Shown one piece after another: positions 15,926 to 24,096 of a stretch of 64,000 nt of DNA (its first letter is position 1; the number at the start of each line of letters is the position of its first letter). Both the position numbers and the translations under genes were made by a program. The notes beneath the pieces are model-generated. The model was given only the letters and a program-made list of their open reading frames with translations. It did no database searches and had not been told where the DNA came from. The stretch spans positions 77,272-141,271 of the forward strand of contig NZ_DATJCH010000022.1 in the NCBI RefSeq assembly GCF_035514885.1, in the 5' to 3' direction. Origin of the DNA: Albibacterium sp035514885 (lineage in GTDB: Bacteria > Bacteroidota > Bacteroidia > Sphingobacteriales > Sphingobacteriaceae).

Positions 15926-17854
15926 CTATTTAGTATCAACGCTCAATTCAGTTTTAACTGATTTCTTCGGGTACATAATTGATACAATATAAATCGTTAT
16001 AACTGCTAAAGGAAAAGAAATTAAAGCTGGGTTTTCTAATTTATGAATTGCATTTGCAGGATCTAAACCATAACGATCCCACATTGTAGGAGAAGTAAGA
16101 ATGATTGCTAATGATGAAACGATACCCACAACAATAGAAGATGCAATCCCTTTTGCAGAAGTTTTTTCCCAGAAAAGAAGGAATAGTATTGCTGGAAGAT
16201 TTGCTGAGGCAGCAATAGCAAATGCCCACCCTACCAAAAACGACACGTTCATTCCTTTGAAAGCCATCCCTAAAGCAATTGCAAACACACCTACAACTAA
16301 AGCTGAAATCTTTCCAACTTTCACCTTTCTATCATCCTTAAGATCCATTTTCAAGTATACATCCATAAAATCATGAGCTATTGCACCAGAAGAAGCAACA
16401 ATTAAGCCGGCAACCGTACCTAAAATAGTTGCGAAAGCAACTGCTGAAATCAAAGAAAACAGAACTACTCCAAAGGCATGTGCAAGAAGCGGTGCTGCCA
16501 TATTGCTTGATTCTACATCCATTACTCCATTTACCGCTGCTCCCAAACCCATATACAAAGTGAGAACGTAGAAAGCACCTATTCCGGCTACAGCAAGAAT
16601 AGTGGACTTTCTGGCATCTCGAGACGATTTAACTGTATAATACCGAATTAAAATATGTGGCAATGCTGCTGTACCTAAAAATAATGCGAGCATTAAAGAG
16701 ATAAAATCAAGCTTACTCCAGATACTGGATCCTTTTCCGATTTTATATTTCAAACCCGGGAGCATAAAGTCTTTCCCGGAAGTTATATTCTGATAGTAAA
16801 GAGAGACTTCTTCACCATTATCTGAAAATTCAGATTTAGCAAAACGAACCAATTCACTTTTTTCTATGATAGACAAATACTCTAAGGGACCAACAGGACC
16901 AGTTTTCTCTACTTCCTTTCCATCAACAATGATTTTACTCAAATGACCTACTTGAAAGAAATTAGCATTCTCTTTTGGCTCTCCATTATAAAGTTGAACT
17001 CCCCTTTTATCTTCTGTAATAGACAAAGCTTCTTTAAGCATATAGCTCTGATTGCTTTCTACCAAATTGAACCACCTGGCAATTCCATCCTTTTCCAGCT
17101 TAACGAAATCCTTTCCCTTCACTTCTACCTGAGAAATTACATCCCAATCGGCTACGCTAACTACTTCCCTATCATTCATTTCTGGAGATAACTCCATAAA
17201 TTGATGATAGTCCTGATTTTTATGATCAGGATTAAGAGAGAACCCATTCTTTAAAATATAAACGGTAAGAATAGTGGATAATATAATCAGTAAGCCTCCT
17301 TTTAAAAACTGAACATAAGTAGTTGATGTCATGCCTGCACTAGCAACGATAACAATCACAATAACTCCAACTAATAATACACCAACCCAATGTGGTAATC
17401 CCAATAAAGGTGTTACCAGGTCACCTGCACCAACCATTTGCGGAATCAAATAAAAAATAGAAATAATCAATGTACTGAAAGACGCAGCCAAGCTAATAGC
17501 TCTAGAATTAAATTTCGAATTCAGGGCATCGGTAAAGGTAAATTTACCAAGCTTCTTAAATGGTTCAGCAATTAGAAAAAGTGCTACTACCCATCCGGCC
17601 AAAAATCCTATAGCATATAAAAACCCATCAAATCCAGAAACTGCTATCATGCCACAAATTCCTAAAAAGGAAGCAGCAGAAAGATAATCACCCGCGAATG
17701 CAATTCCATTTATAGTCCAATGAATTTTACCGCCAGCGGCATAATAAGAAGATGCAGAAGTTGTTTTTCTTGCAAAATAAAAGGAAAGACCCAATACTAA
17801 ACCAACGAAGAAAACAAAGAAAACGAGTGCGGTATAAGAAACATCATATATCAT
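15926..17854 (-). CDS. actP: Sodium:solute symporter, acetate permease type
   Basis: A 642-residue inner-membrane symporter with about 13 helices. SSYYAAGGKIHWTINGIAFAG and GDYLSAASFLG at the N-terminus and GTAALPHILIRYYTV in the middle are the signatures of the ActP/VC_2705 group of the SSS family, which carry acetate and other short monocarboxylates with sodium. Between helices 6 and 7 lies an insert of about 150 residues rich in charged residues (roughly 205-380), a feature of the Bacteroidota members. Its start codon overlaps the stop of the DUF485 gene (ATGA), the usual yjcH-actP arrangement. Confidence 0.9.
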   Translation of the reverse strand: MIYDVSYTALVFFVFFVGLVLGLSFYFARKTTSASSYYAAGGKIHWTINGIAFAGDYLSAASFLGICGMIAVSGFDGFLYAIGFLAGWVVALFLIAEPFKKLGKFTFTDALNSKFNSRAISLAASFSTLIISIFYLIPQMVGAGDLVTPLLGLPHWVGVLLVGVIVIVIVASAGMTSTTYVQFLKGGLLIILSTILTVYILKNGFSLNPDHKNQDYHQFMELSPEMNDREVVSVADWDVISQVEVKGKDFVKLEKDGIARWFNLVESNQSYMLKEALSITEDKRGVQLYNGEPKENANFFQVGHLSKIIVDGKEVEKTGPVGPLEYLSIIEKSELVRFAKSEFSDNGEEVSLYYQNITSGKDFMLPGLKYKIGKGSSIWSKLDFISLMLALFLGTAALPHILIRYYTVKSSRDARKSTILAVAGIGAFYVLTLYMGLGAAVNGVMDVESSNMAAPLLAHAFGVVLFSLISAVAFATILGTVAGLIVASSGAIAHDFMDVYLKMDLKDDRKVKVGKISALVVGVFAIALGMAFKGMNVSFLVGWAFAIAASANLPAILFLLFWEKTSAKGIASSIVVGIVSSLAIILTSPTMWDRYGLDPANAIHKLENPALISFPLAVITIYIVSIMYPKKSVKTELSVDTK

Positions 17855-18156
17855 AGCGGCCCCTCCTTTCTATCTCCTTCTTTACCATTCATATCATCCT
17901 CATAACGAGAGCATAAAAAATTATAAAGAATACCTAAAAGTACAGCAAACAAAATAAGTCCCACACCATAAAAAATAGCCAGATTTATACCTCCAATAAC
18001 TTCATAGGCTAATAATTCATAATTTAGAACACCAATTGCAACGAAACCGGCATAAAAAAATAGATAAATAAAAAAGAACCTTATGCCTAGCTTAGCTTTT
18101 TTTTTCGATGCCAGATCTTCTTCAGGTTCAGGTGGTAATTTTTGAAACGTATGCAT
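17851..18156 (-). CDS. DUF485 (YjcH-like) membrane protein
   Basis: A 101-residue protein with two transmembrane helices (FFFIYLFFYAGFVAIGVL and AIFYGVGLILFAVLLGILY) and short charged ends. This is the DUF485 pattern of the small subunit encoded in front of actP in many bacteria. The last base pairs overlap the actP start by four bases. It probably assists or regulates the symporter. The promoter should lie in 18157-18310. Confidence 0.85.
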   Translation of the reverse strand: MHTFQKLPPEPEEDLASKKKAKLGIRFFFIYLFFYAGFVAIGVLNYELLAYEVIGGINLAIFYGVGLILFAVLLGILYNFLCSRYEDDMNGKEGDRKEGPL

Positions 18157-18310
18157 TTTAAATGAATTGGTTTAATTGATTACTTTAAGAAATTTCACTT
18201 TAGGTTTATAGAAGCGAAGTTAAAATTGAAATTAATGCTAATATTTCAATTATCCACTCGTTTACTAAAATAATAAAAAAAATGTTTTCAACCAGTTCAC
18301 TCTTTAAAAT

Positions 18311-18340
18311 AAAAAAGCCACTGATAAATCAGTGGCTTTA
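18311..18340. terminator. Strong intrinsic terminator after the lipoprotein gene
   Basis: Perfect 11-bp stem AAAGCCACTGA/TCAGTGGCTTT with a TAAA loop and A/T-rich flanks, 22 bp past the stop of the minus-strand lipoprotein gene. Confidence 0.85.
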
Positions 18341-18361
18341 ATTGTATACTTTATTAAGTTT

Positions 18362-18739
18362 TTAACGAGAGCAGTCTGCTGTCCACGTTCCATTTTCATT
18401 TGAAACTAAGACATTTAAGGAATGAGCGGTAACAGAAATCCCGGTCAACCCTTCACCTACACTTACATAGGTGTTATCATCTCCTTTTTCAAATTTAACA
18501 CCTTTTATATTGGGGATTCCACTTCCAAAATCGAATGTGTAAGAATTGCCCACTTTGACCACGGTTACTCTTCCATCTGTGTCAGAAGTTAGATCTTCAC
18601 CATCAGTGTAAGAGATCGAACCTTTATAAGTTCCCACAAAAAAGTCTGACTCTGCAGGACTCTTATCCTTGCTACAAGAAACCATAACCATCATTACGGC
18701 AACAATTAATGCACTCCACACTCCAACTTTCTTTTTCAT
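18362..18739 (-). CDS. Small lipoprotein of unknown function
   Basis: A 125-residue protein with a signal peptide ending in the lipobox VMVSC (Cys22), so a lipid-anchored envelope protein. The mature part holds GTYKGSISYTDGEDL and a later VTVVKVGNSYTFDFGSGIP, a beta-rich pattern common in calycin-like Bacteroidota lipoproteins. No catalytic residues stand out. It lies 102 bp downstream of the small surface protein gene of the nir operon and has its own terminator at 18311-18340; it may or may not be co-transcribed. Confidence 0.7.
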   Translation of the reverse strand: MKKKVGVWSALIVAVMMVMVSCSKDKSPAESDFFVGTYKGSISYTDGEDLTSDTDGRVTVVKVGNSYTFDFGSGIPNIKGVKFEKGDDNTYVSVGEGLTGISVTAHSLNVLVSNENGTWTADCSR

Positions 18740-18841
18740 AATCTTTTATTTTACAGTTTAACTAATTTTATTATAACCTCAAAAAAACAATGATTATGCC
18801 AAATCTTGAAAACAAGTTTAGTAGATTATGACGAAAGGAAT

Positions 18842-19246
18842 TTAAAACTTATATCCTATACCAACTCCAACATTCCACTTACCATCATTAGTTTGAGTTT
18901 TACCATTATAAAAAAGCGGTATTTGAATAGCAAAGTGTTTATAAACAGTTGTTAAACCAAAACCCAATGTAGGCGTAATTAATGAATTTTTTGTTCCACT
19001 TTCTGTTTTATCTTCTTTAAACTTCAAACTTGGCAATAAACCCACTAACATTGTCCAAGGTTTATTGCTGAACTTAATAGCAGGTCCAACCAGGTTTAAA
19101 TAGCCCCCATTATCTGCATAACCAGCTACAAAAATCCCCTCTACTAAAGTAGCTTTAGTTTCGCTTGTTTGTGCTTTTAAAAAGATAGTTGGCATAAGAG
19201 ATAGGATACAACCAACAATGATCGCTTTTAATTTATTTAATTTCAT
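18842..19246 (-). CDS. Small secreted or outer-membrane protein, copy A, last gene of the nir operon
   Basis: A 134-residue protein with a signal peptide (cleavage after LKAQ, residues 1-25) and an all-beta mature part that ends in VGIGYKF; a C-terminal phenylalanine is typical of outer-membrane strands. It follows the nitrite channel gene by four bases, so it is part of the nirB-nirD-nirC transcript. A close paralogue (copy B) is at 27301-27705, about three quarters identical by eye, including the stretch AQTSETKATLVEGI. Function unknown; its position suggests a surface role in nitrite or nitrate uptake. Confidence 0.7.
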   Translation of the reverse strand: MKLNKLKAIIVGCILSLMPTIFLKAQTSETKATLVEGIFVAGYADNGGYLNLVGPAIKFSNKPWTMLVGLLPSLKFKEDKTESGTKNSLITPTLGFGLTTVYKHFAIQIPLFYNGKTQTNDGKWNVGVGIGYKF

Positions 19247-19250
19247 AAGA

Positions 19251-20066
19251 TTATTTTGTTAGTGATGAAAGAGGTTCATCCTTTGCTTTAAAAGTATAGT
19301 AAATAGCGACTCCCGTGAATAACAATCCTCCGACAATGTTGCCTAAGGTTACAATAATCTGATTGTAAAACCACCAGTCTCCGATTGTTACATGAGCACC
19401 GAACATCATACCGGCCGGAATAACAAACATATTTACTACGGCGTGTTCATAACCGAGTGCAAAGAACATAAAAATAGGAATACCGGCCGCAATGATCTTT
19501 CCCACCGTAGATTTAGATGTCATAGCCATTACAACTCCCATGCATACCATCCAATTACAAAGAATTGCTTTTATAAAAGCAGTAAACAAGCCGGCGAAAC
19601 CATTGTGTCCATAGCCGATGGTTTTTTTCTCACTAACCGCTACAATCATTTTTTCAACAGCGCCTAATGCATCTACAGTGCCAGTCTCAGAAACAATGGC
19701 CCAATACAATAATGCAAAGAGAACACTACCGATTAAGTTACCGATAAAGACCCAACCCAGGCACTTTATCATAGTCATTAGACTTATTTTCCTTTCCAAA
19801 TAAGCAAGAGGAACCAAAGCAAAGCTACCTGTAACAAGCTCCAAGCCAAGGATAACAATAATAACGAAGCCGACAGGGAAAATAATAGCTCCTGCTAAGC
19901 TAAAATTGGTTTGTGTTGTCGCAAAGAAAGCCAGACAAACTGAAATAGCCAGTAAGGCTCCTGATAAACTTCCTCTGATAAGTAAATCTTTCATCGATAA
20001 CGATGATTTTGTTAAGGCTGCATTCATCATTGTAGATGCAACCTCTTTTGGGCTTACATAATCCAT
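19251..20066 (-). CDS. nirC: Formate/nitrite transporter family channel
   Basis: A 271-residue inner-membrane channel with six core helices. The FNT signatures LRGS-type LLIRGSLSGALLA, the duplicated loop LVTGSFALVPLAYLE, GNLIGSVLFALLYW, and KAILCNWMVCMGVVMA with the central pore are clear. Because it sits six bases downstream of nirD and nirB, it is assigned to nitrite import (NirC role) and not to formate. The tail GGLLFTGVAIYYTF closes the last helix. Symbol chosen from context; a FocA-like substrate cannot be excluded. Confidence 0.88.
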   Translation of the reverse strand: MDYVSPKEVASTMMNAALTKSSLSMKDLLIRGSLSGALLAISVCLAFFATTQTNFSLAGAIIFPVGFVIIVILGLELVTGSFALVPLAYLERKISLMTMIKCLGWVFIGNLIGSVLFALLYWAIVSETGTVDALGAVEKMIVAVSEKKTIGYGHNGFAGLFTAFIKAILCNWMVCMGVVMAMTSKSTVGKIIAAGIPIFMFFALGYEHAVVNMFVIPAGMMFGAHVTIGDWWFYNQIIVTLGNIVGGLLFTGVAIYYTFKAKDEPLSSLTK

Positions 20067-20071
20067 GTTAA

Positions 20072-20428
20072 TTATTTATTTAAGGGTACTTGAATATAGA
20101 CTAATCCGTTTTCTATTTTTACAGGAAAAGTTTCCAGTGAACATTCACCTCCGGAAAGACATTCACCTGTACGTATCGAAAAGGTCTTTTTATGAAAAGG
20201 GCAGGCAACTTTTAAATCTTCATCGGTTGAACCCAGCATTCCTCGGCTTAAGGCCATTTGCTTTCTATGAGGACATTCATTCTGTGTTGCATACCATTCA
20301 TTTCTTCTTGTGAAATAAAATAAAGCAATCTGTTGATCTTTATATTTAACACAAACTCCGCCATTCTCTACAGCATCCTCTACTCTGCATGCTGCGAACC
20401 AAGTTGTTTCTACTACTGTTGTTTCCAT
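20072..20428 (-). CDS. nirD: Nitrite reductase small subunit (Rieske type)
   Basis: A 118-residue Rieske-like ferredoxin domain protein. Unlike many NirD proteins that lost the cluster ligands, this one retains a Cys-x-His pair (ECPHRKQM) and a second CPFHKKTF about 20 residues later, the full C-x-H...C-x-x-H set for a [2Fe-2S] cluster. It lies 24 bp downstream of nirB and forms the assimilatory NAD(P)H nitrite reductase with it. Confidence 0.92.
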   Translation of the reverse strand: METTVVETTWFAACRVEDAVENGGVCVKYKDQQIALFYFTRRNEWYATQNECPHRKQMALSRGMLGSTDEDLKVACPFHKKTFSIRTGECLSGGECSLETFPVKIENGLVYIQVPLNK

Positions 20429-20452
20429 TGAATTTATTTTTATTTATTTATT

Positions 20453-22966
20453 CTAAATAGCTACTGCAGACCAATTTGCAGCTTTCTTCTGACCACGCAT
20501 TTCTTCAAATTTCACACTAGGATCTCTCTCTTCAGGAGCGTTCACAAAGTGATTAAACTTTTTACGCACTTCGGGATCTTCAACTGCAGCTTTCCATTCA
20601 CATGCATAGGATAATACAAACTGATCCATCTCATACTCCCATTGTTTAGCCATATTCAAACTGTCATTTAAAATCACATTTCGCAGATACTCAATCCCAC
20701 CATCCATCTTATTTAACCAAGTTGCAGTACGAGTTAAAGGATCAGCAGTTTTGATATAGAACATTAAAAAACGATCGATATAACGTATGCAAGTTTCGCT
20801 GTCAATGTCACTGGCTAACAATTGTGCATGCTGCGGTTTACTACCTCCATTGCCACATACATATAAGTTCCAACCTCTTTCTGTTGCTATAATCCCAAAA
20901 TCCTTACTTTGCGCTTCAGCACATTCACGTATGCAACCACTAACTGCTGATTTATATTTATGAGGAGCTCGTAACCCTTTATATCTTTCTTCTATTTGAA
21001 TTGCAAAACTTACACTATCATGCAAACCAAAACGACACCACGTGCTCCCTACACAACTTTTAACGGTACGTAATCCTTTCCCATACGCATGTCCGCTTTC
21101 AAAACCAGCGGCAATTAACTCTTCCCATATAAAAGGCAGATCGTTCACATGCGCCCCGAACATATCAATACGCTGCCCCCCGGTAATCTTTGTATACAAA
21201 CCATATTTGTGAGCTACATTCCCGATTACAATTAACTTCTCCGGAGTAATTTCCCCTCCAGGAATTCTGGGAACAACTGAATAAGATCCTCCTTTTTGAA
21301 TATTGGCAAGGTATCTGTCGTTGCTATCCTGAGACGTATCATTTCCTTTCTTCAAAATCATCTCATTCCAAATACTGGCAAGAAGCGAAGACACTAAAGG
21401 CTTACATATCTCACATCCATCCCCTTTCCCCAGATTATCAAGAACATCATTGTAGTTATCTAACTCATGGATTCTAATTAAATCGTATAGTTCCTGTCTG
21501 CTCAAATCGAAGTGTTCACATACCACATTTCTAATATATTTCCCATTTTGCTTCATGGTATGAACCATCAGGTCTTTCACCATTGGAATGCAACCACCGC
21601 AACCTGTACCAGCTTTTGTAAATTTCTTAATTGCATCAATTGATTCACACTTCTGATCAGTTACTGCCGAACAAATCGCTCCTTTGGTTACACCTTCACA
21701 ACTACATATTAAAGCATCATCCGGTAAACCAATAATTCCGGCAGCTGATGATTTCTTTTCAGTAGCTTCAATAATTAAATCTTCAGGATTAGGTGGAAGT
21801 AAAATTTTATTAGTTACTGTTTGCAGAAGTAAATTATACGCTGATGCATCTCCAATTAAAACTCCTCCCATAAGGTGTTTACCATCATTACTGATATTCA
21901 TGCGTTTATATATGCCCTTCAATTTATTTTCAAATACAATTGTTCTGGCATCCGGTTCTGCAATAAAGGGATCGCCAAAACTGGCAACATCGACACCAAT
22001 AAGTTTAAGCTTGGTACTCATATCAAAACTTTTGAATGATTTAGGAGTACCAATCAATTTATTAATTGCTACTTCTGCCATTTCATAACCGGGAGCTACC
22101 AAACCATAAATACTATCATCAAATAAAGCACACTCGCCAATTGCAAAAACATCTGGATCCGAAGTTTGCATATATTTATTAACTACAACTCCTCCTCGAG
22201 CACCAATTTCCAATCCGCAATCCCTAGCGAGTTCATCTCTGGGTCTTATTCCGGCTGAAATTACAAGCATTTCTGTCCTAAGCTCACTACCATCTCTAAA
22301 TTGCAGTGAATGAATACTATCTTCTCCTTCAATCTTGATAGTTTCCTTATTTAGAAGTACCTGTAAGCCTAAATCACTTAATTTATTTTGCAGAATACCG
22401 CTAGCTTGTTCATCTATCTGTCTTGGCATCAAGCGCGGAGCAAACTCAACTACATGGGTCTCCTCTAAATCAAGATCAATTAAAGCTTTTGCTGCTTCAA
22501 GTCCTAAAAGACCGCCGCCAATCACAGTCCCTTTTCTAGCATTTAAAGCATATGCTTTAATCTTTTCAAGATCATCAATTGTTCTATAAACAAATACACC
22601 TTCCTTATCAATTCCAACTATTGAGGGAACAAAAGGCGCAGAACCAGTTGCCATTATTAGATAGTCGTATGATAACTGCTTTCCCTTAGCAGAATAAACC
22701 ATTTTTCGATCTCGGTCGATTTTGATAATAGGATCACCCAAATACAACTCAATTCCATTATCCGAATACCAATTCTCTTTACACAGCGATAAGTCTTCTG
22801 CTGATTGACCATTAAAGAATTCAGTCAAATGAACACGATCATAAGCTCTTCTAGATTCTTCCCCGAAGACTTGTATGTCAAAATTTTGAGATTTAGTAGC
22901 AAATTTCTCACAAAATTTATAGGAAACCATACCATTACCGATTATAATTATCTTTTTTCTTTCCAT
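20453..22966 (-). CDS. nirB: Nitrite reductase [NAD(P)H] large subunit
   Basis: An 837-residue cytosolic enzyme that reduces nitrite to ammonium with six electrons. The N-terminal FAD/NADH oxidoreductase domain begins IIIIGNGMVSYKFCEK and has a second dinucleotide motif GTVIGGGLLGLEAAK near 145. Next is a BFD-like [2Fe-2S] domain (LICSCEGVTKG ... TGCGGC), then the siroheme-[4Fe-4S] domain with CVGSTWC and CIREC cluster cysteines. Length is normal. It is first in the operon nirB-nirD-nirC-surface protein. No nitrate reductase gene is in the window. The opposite strand gene cobA makes the siroheme precursor, so the divergent region 22967-23135 likely controls both. Confidence 0.95.
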   Translation of the reverse strand: MERKKIIIIGNGMVSYKFCEKFATKSQNFDIQVFGEESRRAYDRVHLTEFFNGQSAEDLSLCKENWYSDNGIELYLGDPIIKIDRDRKMVYSAKGKQLSYDYLIMATGSAPFVPSIVGIDKEGVFVYRTIDDLEKIKAYALNARKGTVIGGGLLGLEAAKALIDLDLEETHVVEFAPRLMPRQIDEQASGILQNKLSDLGLQVLLNKETIKIEGEDSIHSLQFRDGSELRTEMLVISAGIRPRDELARDCGLEIGARGGVVVNKYMQTSDPDVFAIGECALFDDSIYGLVAPGYEMAEVAINKLIGTPKSFKSFDMSTKLKLIGVDVASFGDPFIAEPDARTIVFENKLKGIYKRMNISNDGKHLMGGVLIGDASAYNLLLQTVTNKILLPPNPEDLIIEATEKKSSAAGIIGLPDDALICSCEGVTKGAICSAVTDQKCESIDAIKKFTKAGTGCGGCIPMVKDLMVHTMKQNGKYIRNVVCEHFDLSRQELYDLIRIHELDNYNDVLDNLGKGDGCEICKPLVSSLLASIWNEMILKKGNDTSQDSNDRYLANIQKGGSYSVVPRIPGGEITPEKLIVIGNVAHKYGLYTKITGGQRIDMFGAHVNDLPFIWEELIAAGFESGHAYGKGLRTVKSCVGSTWCRFGLHDSVSFAIQIEERYKGLRAPHKYKSAVSGCIRECAEAQSKDFGIIATERGWNLYVCGNGGSKPQHAQLLASDIDSETCIRYIDRFLMFYIKTADPLTRTATWLNKMDGGIEYLRNVILNDSLNMAKQWEYEMDQFVLSYACEWKAAVEDPEVRKKFNHFVNAPEERDPSVKFEEMRGQKKAANWSAVAI

Positions 22967-23135
22967 ATCACTAATTTTTCAATAATTTTTACATGAAATA
23001 CAAATAATATCACCTTTATGTATCAAATATATATTTTATTTTTATATATAATTACAAAAAACATATTAAAAAAATTAAAATACTTGCAATATTTTTATTT
23101 AATTTTGATAAAACAGTATAAATAATAAGAATATT

Positions 23136-23924
23136 ATGAAAATAAATACACTAAATAACAAAAATACTAGATTATATATAGTAGGATGTGGCCCAGGGAG
23201 CATAGATTTACTAACGATGAAAGCTTTTAGTGTAATAGAGGAGGCAAAAACGATTCTATACGACAATTTAGTAAGCAAAGAGATACTAAACATTACAAAT
23301 AAAGATTGCTTAAAGGTATATGTTGGAAAAAAACCATATGAAAAGTCAACAAAACAACAAGAAATTAATGCTTTGATTAAATTTTATGCTTATTCACGAG
23401 GAAATGTAGTAAGATTGAAGGGCGGAGACCCCTATATTTTCGGAAGAGGCTTCGAAGAATTAACTTTTGCAAAAGAAAACGGCATAGAAGCAAGCTATAT
23501 CCCCGGAATTAGCAGCATGCAAACTAGCGGTTTAAATAATATTCCATTAACACATCGCGGGATTAGCGAAGGCTTCTGGATTATTACAGGCTCGCGTCAG
23601 GATGGGTCATTATCAGCAGATTTATACCTAGCAGCTCAAAGCAAATCAACAATCGTAATTTATATGGGGATGAGTAAATTGGCAGAAATATCTGAAATAT
23701 ATTCACAAGCTGGTAAGGGATTGGTTCAAGCATGCATCATTGAGAACGGGTCTCTACCAAAGCAACGCAAAATATTCTGCAAAGTAGAGGATCTTAAAAC
23801 GGTTGCTACTAAAGAAGGACTGCACAATCCAGCAATTATTATCATTGGAGGTGTCGTAGGTTTAGCTATCGATGATAGAACATCAGAACTTATAAGTTAT
23901 GCAGCAAATGGAACAGAAATTTAA
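23136..23924 (+). CDS. cobA: Uroporphyrinogen-III C-methyltransferase
   Basis: A 262-residue SAM-dependent enzyme that converts uroporphyrinogen III to precorrin-2, the first step to siroheme. Motifs: IVGCGPGSIDLLTMKA at the N-terminus, VVRLKGGDPYIFGRG, and NIPLTHRGIS, the SUMT signature. It lacks the precorrin-2 dehydrogenase/ferrochelatase half of CysG. It faces nirB, the siroheme enzyme it serves, across a 169-bp AT-rich promoter region. A TAATTTTG box at 23100-23107 resembles the Bacteroidota -7 element, but no good -33 partner is at the right distance. Confidence 0.93.
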   Translation: MKINTLNNKNTRLYIVGCGPGSIDLLTMKAFSVIEEAKTILYDNLVSKEILNITNKDCLKVYVGKKPYEKSTKQQEINALIKFYAYSRGNVVRLKGGDPYIFGRGFEELTFAKENGIEASYIPGISSMQTSGLNNIPLTHRGISEGFWIITGSRQDGSLSADLYLAAQSKSTIVIYMGMSKLAEISEIYSQAGKGLVQACIIENGSLPKQRKIFCKVEDLKTVATKEGLHNPAIIIIGGVVGLAIDDRTSELISYAANGTEI

Positions 23925-23953
23925 TTAGCTCTGTTCATAATAAGTCAAAACCG

Positions 23954-24067
23954 ATGTTACTTAAAAACCAAAACGTTGAATGTTCGGTATTGAATAACAT
24001 CGGCTTTGAAATGACGTTAAGCCCCGAAACATATGAAAGATATCAACCAGCAATTTCACAAATTTAA
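23954..24067 (+). CDS. Possible short ORF after cobA
   Basis: An ATG-started frame of 37 codons (MLLKNQNVECSV... ending PAISQI) 29 bp after the cobA stop. The composition is protein-like, and a PETYERYQP segment looks like the end of a helical domain. It could be a small real gene in the cobA unit or the last piece of a lost gene. I recognise no family. Confidence 0.25.
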   Translation: MLLKNQNVECSVLNNIGFEMTLSPETYERYQPAISQI

Positions 24068-24096
24068 TTGCCCAGATGGTGATTCACAGGGTTGAA

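Noticed and set aside
20440..20460. Iron-type half site ATTCTAAATAG between nirD and nirB
   Set aside because: It includes the nirB stop codon and lacks the other half; it is inside an operon, so chance is the better explanation.
23085..23107. A full Bacteroidota promoter before cobA
   Set aside because: TAATTTTG fits the -7 box but the nearest TTG is only about 13 bases upstream, too close for the -33 element.
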